Below are positions 10,201 to 19,200 of a stretch of DNA of 64,000 bases, in pieces. The translations under genes and the position numbers were made by a program. Below the pieces are notes generated by a model, which was not told where the DNA came from, ran no database searches, and was given only the letters and a program-made list of their open reading frames with translations. The stretch's first letter is position 1, and every line of letters begins with the position of its first letter. This stretch comes from Bacteroidota bacterium (GTDB lineage: Bacteria; Bacteroidota; Bacteroidia; Chitinophagales; Chitinophagaceae): positions 248,001 to 312,000 of the forward strand of contig JAFDXL010000005.1 in the NCBI GenBank assembly GCA_018267955.1, given 5' to 3'.

Positions 10201-10557
10201 GCAGTAATCGAGTATCGGATACAGGAAGCACTCAGTTTTACCGGATGAGGTACCCGTGGTAATAAGCGTTGATTCCGGCTGACGGCCATTTTCTGTGCTT
10301 AATCTCTGAAATGCTTTCGATTGGTGGTCGTAAAGCGGGAAATCAGGCTTGATCTCCAGAGGAATAGGTTGATCTGCTTCTGCGGTAACAAAAGGCAATT
10401 TTAATGAAACATAAGGCCCTTTGAATATGCCATCCCCTTCCCTATTAATAAAATCGTAGAAAGCTTTATGCACGGCTTTATCTTTAAAGCTAAAAGTAGC
10501 CTTAAGGTATTCCAGTATGGAGTGTTTTACTTCATATGCCTGTTGGAGGGGGAGCAT
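4249..10557 (-). CDS. Giant DEAD/DEAH helicase with DUF1998 (DruE/DrmA-DrmB-like)
   Basis: 2102 residues. A superfamily 2 core has Walker A GTSSGKTE (about 102-109), DELH box in FLVLDELHTYDG (about 235), SAT in GTSATIG, and motifs V/VI in STLEMGIDIG and QRVGRAGRSSGS. Several Cys-pair zinc motifs follow (CRECGASG, CPECN, CNECGSE, CSNCDH with CPKCGD, CKYCGKS). A DUF1998-type segment lies near 1560-1660 (IPGGTGYLEKLF, then CSCQFNGNDGCYRCIYTYSNQ). About 430 further residues end the protein. Size and domain content match Druantia DruE. DISARM splits similar functions between DrmA (helicase) and DrmB (DUF1998). No Druantia partner genes are present, so the name is left open. It starts 3 bases after the GHKL-DUF3883 gene. 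Confidence 0.85.
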   Translation of the reverse strand: MLPLQQAYEVKHSILEYLKATFSFKDKAVHKAFYDFINREGDGIFKGPYVSLKLPFVTAEADQPIPLEIKPDFPLYDHQSKAFQRLSTENGRQPESTLITTGTSSGKTECFLYPILDYCYKNLHKNGIKVIILYPMNALATDQAKRLAEAIWNDSRLKGKLTAGLFIGEGKDKKKFPKDMAEHHVIENRDSIVDSPPDILLTNFKMLDYALMRSHFHNLWTYNLEDASLLQFLVLDELHTYDGAQGTDVANLIRRLKLKLDIPKGQICAVGTSATIGSGEDSKKLLTEYATKVFGEQFDETSVITEKRVSVEDFFAISEDRIDKYIPRRIGLTESRLKEDETYDSYINRQKRLWQLPESLDSVALGEELKSLQIVKDIISLTSKNVKLLSDLLNELADINPDFKRLPEWDNINEINPREEVINSILALISEARVGTGKKFPFLYLQIQLWIRELSGVLRQIGPEPLFTWKDKVGDKYAPKALPSYFCRECGASGWLGVKDDNKNHFFFEPNQVYDYFFSNHKNVYFVNTPNHKHIEEYEPTNTINDFIHPVDLSLNDKEGKDTFKIHAVRKLTATKIRHVCPECNSENSVSIIGTRIATLSSITVSQVLSSDLDPRTEKYRKVLAFTNSVQDAAHQAGFVEARNYRFTFRASLQKVINGLSKSANIDQLQDAFIDYWKDNSDETGDNSEQAYYYRFFPADYKSRVDINTDYRIGSQFTDSFKREFDERMRWEITSEFGFNATIGRTLEKSGASAVKFDAAKLRSIFPAIQDWLSQNNLITINEADFLPFINGILHRIRTRGGIDHEYLSKFRQSGLQLWDLNWMRDNRHFLNKYFGTRTRLPKLITTEPHSRGILDTTFTNANNWFRGYFMKSFPMATAHNAIVNDFYKKLFEVLVDVGLMNKAGKEDDQNYAIIPSTLVVENKVQHCVCNECGSELFVAGSDPTTSGIKCLDYTCKSGVYILAPKSKPNYYQLVYNRTRSPRIYAAEHTGILERKDRENKELDFKERPHFNSLNTIVATSTLEMGIDIGTLNSAINNSIPPLTSNFLQRVGRAGRSSGSALITNFAQSKAHDLFYYEEPKDMMEGEIATPGCYLEAKDILYRHFFAFCLDNWATADPKSHFIPGRLISLRLLNMDLSSEDFLANRIISFIKSHEQRLLNKFIDFYKPDLEDIKALDSLREFLVNEGFYLRIKAVFVKLKGEYANIHEKRKEIDNIIKANKLPETDEERKSLEGEKKALYGLKRLIDKRSILEHFTNVGLLPNYAFPETGVTLNAWVKSNKAKGSDSLPSDRQFEIVRSSSIAIREFAPDNFFYSQGFKFAISGLNTFDWKNPETLLKKRFCSNCDHLDDSAVSNESHCPKCGDSSWSSAKNQHTFVKISGVKSVNTREKSTLDDSSDDRQTNSYNISKHIKFDRNSFQGAWGMKDIPFGIEYAKNVRITDVNLGLLSAVDANKISINQHEDIPYHGFVTCKYCGKSTSTPHRVAHNNNLEFHFGYCKNKDKEYDGRADNVFEEVYLFKEIETEALKVLLPVQDMESEAQVNMFKAGLELGLKKYYKGNPQHLGFINYSEFNSKTGKFDRYLVIHDNIPGGTGYLEKLFNPVEFTEVITKAYKAIKECSCQFNGNDGCYRCIYTYSNQYIQNELSREHAEKLFAKIVEKSSAWENYSTGLGSLSENGQIEESELEERFIRSLRNYCKNREGDGFRFEDALDNSVVNYKCKIVNGDYAFYYIIRPQFDLGPFAGVRYKTRSDFYIALTAIEKGGLPIDDISAISSSKGIAVYLDGYTFHATQENNRFYNDLQKRLAIVEAGDKISWTLSWADIERFDLADKENGSSNKDTQRDVLFFDKNKYKQTKQKYERIPYWETYSSELMEAKNSFERLIWTLANPLQGNKTQNKIGLFLSLFQPEFGKPSVDENIVDKILSKPSGKLAPTTQAKNTKQGRFYVFPECTGDWDFGAMLIAIQVSDLNMKSSLSMRETNGNIDKHQWENFWQIFNLVQNSCKFVEDALEEEKQHSTDEKNDCLRYFDKEYHEIIKHLIDNNISFNSEGGFFIEVDGKYPEAMLGFEDKKIFMGPLSEADKTLFEQAGYKEWSIGDFNIKDL

Positions 10558-10560
10558 CTA

Positions 10561-13500
10561 TTATTTTTTAGGGGAAACGGTTAGGTATACATCATAATCC
10601 CTGGGTGTAACAGTATATCTCTTGCAATTTTCAAAGGATTCACCTTCTCCGTATTTAAAGAAATCGTCCAAATGGTAAATGGTAGTGCCCGAGACCAGAG
10701 CAATTTCATAATCCTGACTATCAGTGATTCCAAGATTCTTTTCATCTCTTGAGATTACAAAGGAGCTACCATTATATGACTTAACTTCAAGTTTTTTCCA
10801 TTTCTTTTCTGGGTTTAAATACTCTATATCATAATGCAACCCGTCTGCTCTATCTGGTGAATCTGAGTTACCTGATCTCCATTTAACATTTGCCTCACCA
10901 TAAAGATCGCAAAATTTATCATATACAAGCTGCTCAGCCGTTTTCCCCGCCTGTTTCTTTTGAAAATCTGAAGCCTTAGTATGAGTCCACGGAGCTGTAT
11001 TATGCCTGCCTCCCATCTTTCCTGTTACCGATGACTTAGTTGGAGTAGCTTTAACAATATGGATGTCCTCGGGGTTAATATCCTGAAGTCCTGGGTTAAC
11101 AGCTTCTTGAGTCCCAGCCAGTGCTTTTAATCTGCTTTCAATTAATTCGGAGTGGCCAGGAAAGTACAGCAAACTAGCTGTTTTATCATCTGGAATATCA
11201 GCTAATGCAATACTATACTTTTCGAGCAAGGCCGAGTATTGACAAGCAATTTTGTTGCTCAGTTTAATTTTTGACGTAACATCTATATGGTATATTCGCT
11301 TGATTACACTCTGAATGCATGCTATATAATCAAAATCCATTGAATACTTATTTCGATTAATTTCCTCCAAGCAACCAGATAGTATTTCATTACGAAAGTT
11401 ATATAGCTTATGTCTAAAAGTTTCCTGATTGGAAACAGATTTGCCTAGCAGAAAACTCCATAAATGATTCTTGAAATTTGTTTCTTGATTAGCAATTTCG
11501 ACAATTGTCTGAGCTTTATGCCAAATCATAAGACCTGACGGCTTATGTTTTAACATAGCTTCAATACTGAGAGTGTATTTAGACCGCAAGTTGCTTAATA
11601 AATTAATGCTCTCGATTGAATTGAATTCCGCATAGTCAATTTTGGCATTGTTCTTTGGAAGACCAAATCCGATGTCATTGCCAAGAAACTCATTTAGTTC
11701 CTTTTCATTGTTTATCAGGCTAGGTAATGATTTCTTATTAACTAGCTCACTTATGTTATTCCAAAAGTTCCAAAGCTCATTATTTATACCAAGTAAAGTA
11801 CGAGCTTCGTCTAAAATCTCTGAACCCAAATCAGTTGAAATTACATGCATGCTATCCGATAGATCATCTTTGAATAACTGTCTAAACTCAGTCTTTAGAT
11901 CATTTATCTTAAATAAAATACACATAAGCTCAGCAAAGGAATCACAGAACTCAGGGGTATGCTTAAGGTCCTCAAGCGCACTATATTGACTTGCGCAAAC
12001 AAGGAATCGATCGTTGCCTTCCACCAGAAATTCATTTATGTCTAAGTCGCATTTACTGCCCCCGTCTATAGAATATTTGACAGCTGAGACAAGAGATATT
12101 TTGCATTTCTTTATTAATGCTGCTGCTGTTTGTTTTTCATCCGTCTTGTTTAAAGGCTTAATTCTATGTGCAAGAATTAAGGGCTTGATTTTTGAGAACC
12201 AGTCTTGTAATTGATACGCATATCGGTGTTCGGCTGCTGAATACCTATCTATTTGGATGTTGATTTTTTTAAATGTTTTTACTCCTAAAACAGTCGCTAT
12301 CTGTTCTTCGCCACCTCTCTTTGCGTAATCTAGAAGCCAATAGTTGGCGAGTATTCTCGAAGGCAACGTATTGTTATCACTATAGTATACCTCAGTGACA
12401 AGGCGATATTCTTTAACACCGTTCTTTACAGCTAGCAATTTATAGTTCGTGTTGTCGCTTGGGCGTATTGTTACATTATTCGTCTTAGAGTAATTTAAGA
12501 CAAGTGAATATAGCTTGCGGGCATAATTTCCTTTGGGATCAAGTAAGTCACACTGCGACAACAGTTGCCAAACTTTTTCCTTGCTTAGTTCATTAAACGA
12601 AGTTGTAGCGCCTAAATACGGAAGGATATACCTGATCTCAGATTCTTTTATTTCATACCGCTTAAATATCGCGGCGGACGGATTTACCCAATATGTATTT
12701 ATGAATGGCACCCCATAATCATCAATAATATAGTCCTTAAAGGTTTTAATTTCGATTAACTGATGTCGAATAAATGACGGCTTTTCTGCTATTGTATTAT
12801 AGTTGTTGCCGTATTGATACTGCAATGTATCATGAGAAGCACTTGTAATTTGCTGTTTCAATGATGCGTCTTTACAAATAAGCAAAAGCAGCTTTTCAGG
12901 CGTAAGCTTGCCGACAACTTCAACCAGGGCTATCATCGTAATATTTAAATGATATCTGCTTACGAGGGCCGGCTTTGGCCTTTGAGAGAACACATATTCC
13001 AAGTAGGCATCTTTGGCCCACGATTCAACTGAGAAGGTTCTGGATGAGAGGCGGGATGTCTTATTCACCCCTAGCCAAATAAAAAATGATTCTAGGACAC
13101 CCGGCTCTACATTTTTTACATTGAAAAAGTCGACATCTGCAATAAAATTGCTATTGCTGAATACCCCGTCGTAAACTTCCTGGGTTAGAATGCCAGAGGG
13201 GTAAGTATTATTTAAGAAGAGTTCGTTACTTTCCCTCACAACATGGTTTCGATCAACAAGCGGGCAGGTTGCAGTGAATGTTTCCTTTTTATCTCTCAAC
13301 ATCTGGTAATTAGCAAAGAGTGCCGCAACCATTTGTCTGATGCGTTCAGGATGAACCGAAACATCGGACCGTTTAAGGTGTTCCCTAGTACCGGTTATTA
13401 TTCTCGTTATAACATTATTCGAATCGTATGGTTGAAGATTGACAATAGAGTTCAGCACTCTTTGTAGTTCTCTTGATTCTTGTTCTCCTCGCCTGAACTG

Positions 13501-15105
13501 CCCTCTTAATTTAGATACAAGCAAACTGTATAGCTCGGTATTAATAACTGCAATCAATACAAATCTGGGAATAGTCAATTTTGCATCATTCTTAAGTGGA
13601 GGTGTAAAGGCTGTTTTGTCTTTGTTAATGACTTTATTATCGTCGTCAATAAGTAACGAACACTTTGTCTGCGCATTCCTGATCGCAAAAACTGAATCTG
13701 TAAGCCAAACAATCAACTCCGCCCTATCTTTAATCGAAGCTATTTCTTTGCTTAAATTATCCAGCCTATTGACCAAAACCGCTAACTTATATCTTTGCGA
13801 ATAAGTGATTTGCCCTTCCAGAGTTAGCGGGGGCGGCAATAACAGGTCGGCAAAATGCGTAGTGTAGTTATGATCAAATATCCATTTGCTAAAGCCGCTA
13901 TTGTAATAGTGGATATCATTGAAACTACAATAAGCACCACCAACACAAGGATAAATAACGGCGGTTCTTCTTTCCTCTTCTAGCAATTTGTAAAACTTCT
14001 GAACTAATGCTGACTCCGGGATAGCGTCTACAGGCGTTAACAGTTTATATGATCGCCAGTCGACTTTTTCTTGGGCAAGTGAGGAAGCTACTTTCCTGAA
14101 TAGAGCCGCGAGTTTACCAAAAATGAACTCGTTCTTTTCGGAGTCGTTAATATCCTTACGAGAGCTATTCAACTCAAAGGTGCCATGAACAAGACATGGC
14201 AGAGTGACCCTGACATTTGTAGGAAAGAAAGTAAACAATCTATTAAACGTGTCTGAAAGATCATTCTGATAAGCGATAGCAATTTGGTAGTGATCTTTTT
14301 CCTGCTTGTTGTTATCCTGGTATTCCTCTGGCAAAACACCCTCATCCTTCACTATGCTCCAGGTCTTGCTGCCAATTTTTATTTTTTCCCCGCCAGTCAG
14401 CTTTGTTCTTTCGTAGACTTCTTCCAGTCCATCTACTTCTATCCGTAAAGTATCAATATTATTCAGAAAAAGAAGTACCTCCTCGCATACTTGCTGAAGC
14501 TGTTCCTCTATCTTAGTTTCAAAACTGTTTTTGTAGCTAATGGAAACTGTTGTATTCCAATTTGCGTCTTGAAGCTCTTCGCGTACCTCTGGAATAGCAA
14601 GTGTTGCAAAAGGAATAGCCCGGTTATTAAGTCCTCGCTCAGTACGGATATTGGCCCTTTCATTTTCACTGAATATGGAATAAAATTCGGCTTTAGCAAT
14701 TTTTTGAGAGAACGTGATCCTTGTGCCATTAGTAAGTATACGGACCTCATTTGCCCAGTTCAGCATGGATCGAAATCCAAGTCCTTTATTCCCTATATAG
14801 CTCCTTTTAATTTTGCTACTAAGGTCAGACATCATCAAAGATTTAACCCCTTTAAAAGTAAAAGACGATCCTTTATCAGATATGGATAACGTTCGCGCCT
14901 TCTTGTCTAGGCTGATGAGCGCTTCTTTAGACCCTGAGTCGTCAGCATTCTGTAGCATCTCCAGTATCTGGCGACCATTGTATTCCTTTGTTAATTCTAC
15001 CTCCCGGTTATAGTCGGCAGTAAGGCGATCGGGATCGTCCTTATATTCTCGACGCCGGAGCGCGGAACGCTTTTCGATTTGGGCTATGAAATCTTTAGTT
15101 TTCAT
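10561..15105 (-). CDS. Sacsin-like GHKL ATPase with C-terminal DUF3883
   Basis: 1514 residues from ATG 15105. A TTG at 15156 would extend it by 17 residues into the channel gene, so the ATG, 16 bases after that gene, is preferred. The N-terminus has GHKL/Hsp90-type ATP-binding motifs: QILEMLQNADD (46-56), ISDKGSSF (75-82) and GNKGLGFRS (105-113). The C-terminal about 120 residues are DUF3883-like with a nuclease-like pattern (GKTAEQLVYDKF, a D-rich stretch, then KLEVKSY), compatible with a PD-(D/E)XK fold. The 1200-residue middle is unassigned. Such proteins recur in defence islands. Here the ATPase could sense and the DUF3883 end cut, which is inference. Confidence 0.8.
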   Translation of the reverse strand: MKTKDFIAQIEKRSALRRREYKDDPDRLTADYNREVELTKEYNGRQILEMLQNADDSGSKEALISLDKKARTLSISDKGSSFTFKGVKSLMMSDLSSKIKRSYIGNKGLGFRSMLNWANEVRILTNGTRITFSQKIAKAEFYSIFSENERANIRTERGLNNRAIPFATLAIPEVREELQDANWNTTVSISYKNSFETKIEEQLQQVCEEVLLFLNNIDTLRIEVDGLEEVYERTKLTGGEKIKIGSKTWSIVKDEGVLPEEYQDNNKQEKDHYQIAIAYQNDLSDTFNRLFTFFPTNVRVTLPCLVHGTFELNSSRKDINDSEKNEFIFGKLAALFRKVASSLAQEKVDWRSYKLLTPVDAIPESALVQKFYKLLEEERRTAVIYPCVGGAYCSFNDIHYYNSGFSKWIFDHNYTTHFADLLLPPPLTLEGQITYSQRYKLAVLVNRLDNLSKEIASIKDRAELIVWLTDSVFAIRNAQTKCSLLIDDDNKVINKDKTAFTPPLKNDAKLTIPRFVLIAVINTELYSLLVSKLRGQFRRGEQESRELQRVLNSIVNLQPYDSNNVITRIITGTREHLKRSDVSVHPERIRQMVAALFANYQMLRDKKETFTATCPLVDRNHVVRESNELFLNNTYPSGILTQEVYDGVFSNSNFIADVDFFNVKNVEPGVLESFFIWLGVNKTSRLSSRTFSVESWAKDAYLEYVFSQRPKPALVSRYHLNITMIALVEVVGKLTPEKLLLLICKDASLKQQITSASHDTLQYQYGNNYNTIAEKPSFIRHQLIEIKTFKDYIIDDYGVPFINTYWVNPSAAIFKRYEIKESEIRYILPYLGATTSFNELSKEKVWQLLSQCDLLDPKGNYARKLYSLVLNYSKTNNVTIRPSDNTNYKLLAVKNGVKEYRLVTEVYYSDNNTLPSRILANYWLLDYAKRGGEEQIATVLGVKTFKKINIQIDRYSAAEHRYAYQLQDWFSKIKPLILAHRIKPLNKTDEKQTAAALIKKCKISLVSAVKYSIDGGSKCDLDINEFLVEGNDRFLVCASQYSALEDLKHTPEFCDSFAELMCILFKINDLKTEFRQLFKDDLSDSMHVISTDLGSEILDEARTLLGINNELWNFWNNISELVNKKSLPSLINNEKELNEFLGNDIGFGLPKNNAKIDYAEFNSIESINLLSNLRSKYTLSIEAMLKHKPSGLMIWHKAQTIVEIANQETNFKNHLWSFLLGKSVSNQETFRHKLYNFRNEILSGCLEEINRNKYSMDFDYIACIQSVIKRIYHIDVTSKIKLSNKIACQYSALLEKYSIALADIPDDKTASLLYFPGHSELIESRLKALAGTQEAVNPGLQDINPEDIHIVKATPTKSSVTGKMGGRHNTAPWTHTKASDFQKKQAGKTAEQLVYDKFCDLYGEANVKWRSGNSDSPDRADGLHYDIEYLNPEKKWKKLEVKSYNGSSFVISRDEKNLGITDSQDYEIALVSGTTIYHLDDFFKYGEGESFENCKRYTVTPRDYDVYLTVSPKK

Positions 15106-15121
15106 GAAATAGTGTTTATTT

Positions 15122-16228
15122 TTAAAATCGTAACAATCTTCTGAGAAAAAGTGCAATCGCTGTGCCCGAAATAGCGAAGCCAGATATCTGCAACAGAGCT
15201 ACTGCTAGCCGGGCTCCTATTCCTTTGGGATAAATATCGCCGTAACCTACAGTGAGCATAGTAGTGTTATCGAAATACATAAAAGTGAAGAACTTCTCTA
15301 CCCATCCGTTCGGGATCCCTTTGAACTCAAAAGGTAGCAGTGTGAAAAAAATTGCAAAGAATATGTTTACACCTAGGAATAGCCAAACCAATCTCCACGG
15401 CCTCTCGCCATAACCGGTCAGCTTGTCGAAACACCAATTTAGCTTGGGCCTGTCTTCTAAGCTTATGGTATAGTAGTCTTTTAACAGCTGATCATAGCCA
15501 TCATACAAGCCGGCATTTCTGGCTACAACTATCTGCTCTAAACATTTCTTACGGTAGTAAGGTTTTAACTGAACCTTATAATCTTCTTTACTAGATTTAT
15601 ACATCGACTTAAGAACTTCAACATAATTTATATAAGTGATGGGCGATATGGATTTAAGTGTTTCAAAGTCAGTAACGTTACTTTCAAAGATCGATTGTAA
15701 CCACTTGAATGTCCCGACTTGATTAGTAAGTTCCATTCCTGCTAGAAACTGGTTGTGCATTCTAAACCAATAGTTCAATTCAGCAATCTTATTGACGAAT
15801 GGGTGATTACTTTTTAGTAGCTTATCGAAATAACGCTTAACAGCAGTTACCAAGGTGTCATCTATTTTTCTTTTGTCCTCATGAGAGAACTTTACCTCGA
15901 CAGTAATAGATACCAAAGGGTATAAATCTAGCTCAATGAGCTTGTGTAAATGGCTTTCCCGAGCAACTATAAGCCTATTGCAGATATCCCACAATTCCAG
16001 GATCTCCTTTTTCTTAGTAGACAAGTCTTTAACCGCTTCTATCAGATATTGTATCTTGTCATTAAAATCTCTGTCCTCCGGAGACATTTCTGCTAAAATT
16101 CTTTCTACTAAAGGATCTCTACGCCTTTTTTGCAGATACTCTTCGAACGACAAACCCTCCAGCGTTTCATTATAAGATTCCCTGGACATTATAGTAAATG
16201 TTGGTGCTAGTGTTTTCTTTGTTTTCAT
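15122..16228 (-). CDS. Two-TM potassium-channel-like protein in the defence operon
   Basis: 368 residues. The first 275 are soluble, charged and helical with no family I recognise. The C-terminus is a two-helix ion channel (Ion_trans_2): TM1 about 278-298 (WRLVWLFLGVNIFFAIFFTL), pore helix and selectivity filter TMLTVGYGDIYP at 323-334 (classic TVGYGD), and TM2 about 341-362, ending at a basic tail. K+ selectivity follows from the filter by established knowledge. Placement between the methyltransferase and the GHKL ATPase suggests a membrane effector that depolarises the infected cell; that is inference. There are 30 bases between it and the methyltransferase, the largest gap in the operon. 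Confidence 0.85.
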   Translation of the reverse strand: MKTKKTLAPTFTIMSRESYNETLEGLSFEEYLQKRRRDPLVERILAEMSPEDRDFNDKIQYLIEAVKDLSTKKKEILELWDICNRLIVARESHLHKLIELDLYPLVSITVEVKFSHEDKRKIDDTLVTAVKRYFDKLLKSNHPFVNKIAELNYWFRMHNQFLAGMELTNQVGTFKWLQSIFESNVTDFETLKSISPITYINYVEVLKSMYKSSKEDYKVQLKPYYRKKCLEQIVVARNAGLYDGYDQLLKDYYTISLEDRPKLNWCFDKLTGYGERPWRLVWLFLGVNIFFAIFFTLLPFEFKGIPNGWVEKFFTFMYFDNTTMLTVGYGDIYPKGIGARLAVALLQISGFAISGTAIALFLRRLLRF

Positions 16229-16258
16229 ATTGATCAGTGTGTGATTTTTTAATTTCTT

Positions 16259-19200
16259 CTATTTTTCCTTTACAAACACCTTCTCAAAATGCGCCCACGC
16301 CACTTTATAATCCTCAACTCTGTCGCACTTATCGAAAGGTGCGTGATAGGCTACTTTCTTTCCCTGGTACAATTCGCTTTTGGTGATAGTATGCTCGTAG
16401 GTTTCGCCAGCTTTCATGTTGTGTATTTGCTCCCAGTCTTTCCTATCTACACCTACACCTACAAGCCCTTTACTACAAGTAAATACTATATTACCTGTTG
16501 TATCATACCAGGTATCATCTTCGTTTTGCTGCAGTACGGGGAACTGCACATTGTAAATAAGTATAAGTTCATCGAGCGTTAGCCCCAGAGCCATGGCAGT
16601 TATTACATCTATTTCCACTAATGCTTGCCTACGTTCGTACCAGTTACGGAGGGGGGTACTCCATTGCCAGTCTTTTGATAAAGTACTAAATGCTTTTAAT
16701 CGAACATCAGTCTTGCTCCATTGATCTGATTTGTAGGCATCTTGCCAGTTCTCGTTCCAAAGTGAAGTATAGTACAGATTTAGACAGTTTAACAAGAGCG
16801 TGCGACTGAATAATTCTGGTTTGTATTTTTCATCTATTCCTATAAGCAACATCTTTATTGAGCTCTCATAGAAATTACCCCTTCCAAGTGTCTTCACGTA
16901 AAAATCTAGTACAATTGAAGAACATAAAGCTGTAAGTTCAATTAATGGTTCTATTTTTCTTAAAAGCAACGAAATCACTCCACTGCTGTGAGACACCTTT
17001 GGGGCTATAATCGCGGGCTGTAAGGTTCTCTCACTAGCGACATTAAGCATTTTGCTAAAGCACAATTTGTATTGGTCAACCCATTTCTTATCTTCTTGTG
17101 ACCAAAAAAATCTGTTTGAAAAGGCTTTCTTATCGATAATCGGCAAGAAGTTGGTCCTCGGTACAAAATCATCGCTTATTATGCAGAGATCAATTATTGA
17201 ATAATCAGAACTTTGTTTACATACTTCATCTGGATTTTTATAAAATGGGTTACTAACAAAAAATTGAGGCCCACTTATGATGAGTTCATAGTCATCTTGG
17301 CTCGCCCATTTTGTTTCTCTTTTTATGTGACCTGCATTGATTGCATCGGTTTCCCTCCATCCATCCGTAATGAAAAAGGTTTGATTTTCAATCCTTCCAT
17401 CAAACAAACTAAGTTTCTTTATTATTTCAAGAGTTTGTGTTGAATGAATACACACCAACTTGACGCTTTCCCAATCATCCGTATTTTCGAATGTTTTTGC
17501 CAAAACCCTGAGTTCAAGATCCGTAAAGTGAACAATTCTATCCCTATGGGGATGCAAATTCCAAACCATCTTATTGGTAACTGCATCCTTAACCTTTAAA
17601 CCTCCAACCATACCTTGGTTGTCATGTACGAAACAACTATCTATCGTCACTGGATGGAATAAATTATTTATTGAGACAAAATCAACATGGTTGTGTCGTC
17701 TACCATAAATATTAACACTGTAATTTTGCTGGTCGTGAACTTCTGCAAATAGAAATAAAGCATTTTTAAACTCAAAATGGAATCTTAGTCGTCTGTATAC
17801 CTCTTTTCGTAAAATCTCGCCTTTGGGATCTTCATAAATACCTTCAGGGTGAACAAGGCCAATATACCCCTGATTAGAAATTAAGGAGAATGTATTTTCA
17901 AGAATGCCCTTGTACAGGTTAGACGCTTGGGATTGTCCGTCTTGTAGCGGATAATTTTGCATTGCCCCTAAGAACGCTGACAACCCAGTAATCTCATTAA
18001 CTTCGCCAAAATAGAGCTCTTTTATTTCGTCAAATTGAAGAAGCGAGGCATCACGCATTTTCTTTACTTCTGAGGCGGAGCTGCTCCGAATTACTATTTC
18101 AGGAAATTTTTCGGAAATTATGTTTTTCTCTTCGAATTCAATTTTTAGCCATGGCGGATTCCCCGCTATCAAATCAAATCCGCCCCGCTCCCAAAACACT
18201 TCGAGAAACTCTAATTGCGGATGAAAGAAGCAATATTTCGCGGCGAGTTTCTTTACCTGTTCCAGACGCTGGTTGTTATCAAACAGGTCTTTCCGCTCCG
18301 TGTAGTTAATAATAGTTTCCACCATCTCCTCCCCTGAGAAAACAGTTTCAGGATCGCTTACAAAACTTATCGAAGTTTGTACCGTTGTTTCAAACAGTTT
18401 TTGCTGCTCTGTTGATTGATGATGGATGTAATTCTTCTCTACATCCATTTGCAGTATCAGGGAGATATCCTGCCAATATTGGGTACGAGATGGCAATTCC
18501 TCAGCCAGCCTTACATCCCAAAACCAAAGGCTGCACCAATAGTCCATCACCATCTTTAGCTTAAAGTAAGGGGCACTATGGCGGTTGCGCTGGTCGGCCA
18601 GCTTTTCTTTCTCATCATAGCTGCGCAATCCCAATACCGTTTGCTCCGTGCTGCGGGTTGCTCCAAATATATTTTGCTTTGATGCTGTCTGCAGGTTTAT
18701 TGTCCGCTGAAAGCGGTAGTATTCTGCCAGTAGTTCATCAATCTTCTTACTGATGGCTTTCAATTGCTCTACTTCTGCTTTGCGCAGAGGCTTACACCAC
18801 TCCTTTTTGCACTCCGTTACTCTTTTGTTCTGTTCACCATATTCCTCTTTCAGCATTTTAATGCTTGCTGAGGGTACCATGTTCTTGTCTGGCAGCAAGA
18901 AGTGGTATATATCATCGGGCTTGCGGTTTGTTTTTAATTTATCAAATTTGGTATTGGGCGTGAACTCCAGTTGCCGTGGTGCCGTTTCCCACCATTCCTT
19001 TTTGGGTTGTTTGGCCAGTGGCTTCCCGTTTTTGTCGGTCTCTTCGGCTACATCTTTCGCTGCATACACCTTCAGCCAGGCCCCCACCACTGCATTGCCC
19101 ATACAAATACGGTTGCTAAAGAATGGGGTCTCCATATCTTTATGTATCACATTCAGCCATAGGCTCAGCTTACCCAGCTCTATGGCTGTGGGGTTAAGGT

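Noticed and set aside
15103-15156. Start of the GHKL-DUF3883 gene at TTG 15156
   Set aside because: It would overlap the channel gene by 35 bases; ATG 15105 gives a clean 16-base gap and a typical N-terminus.
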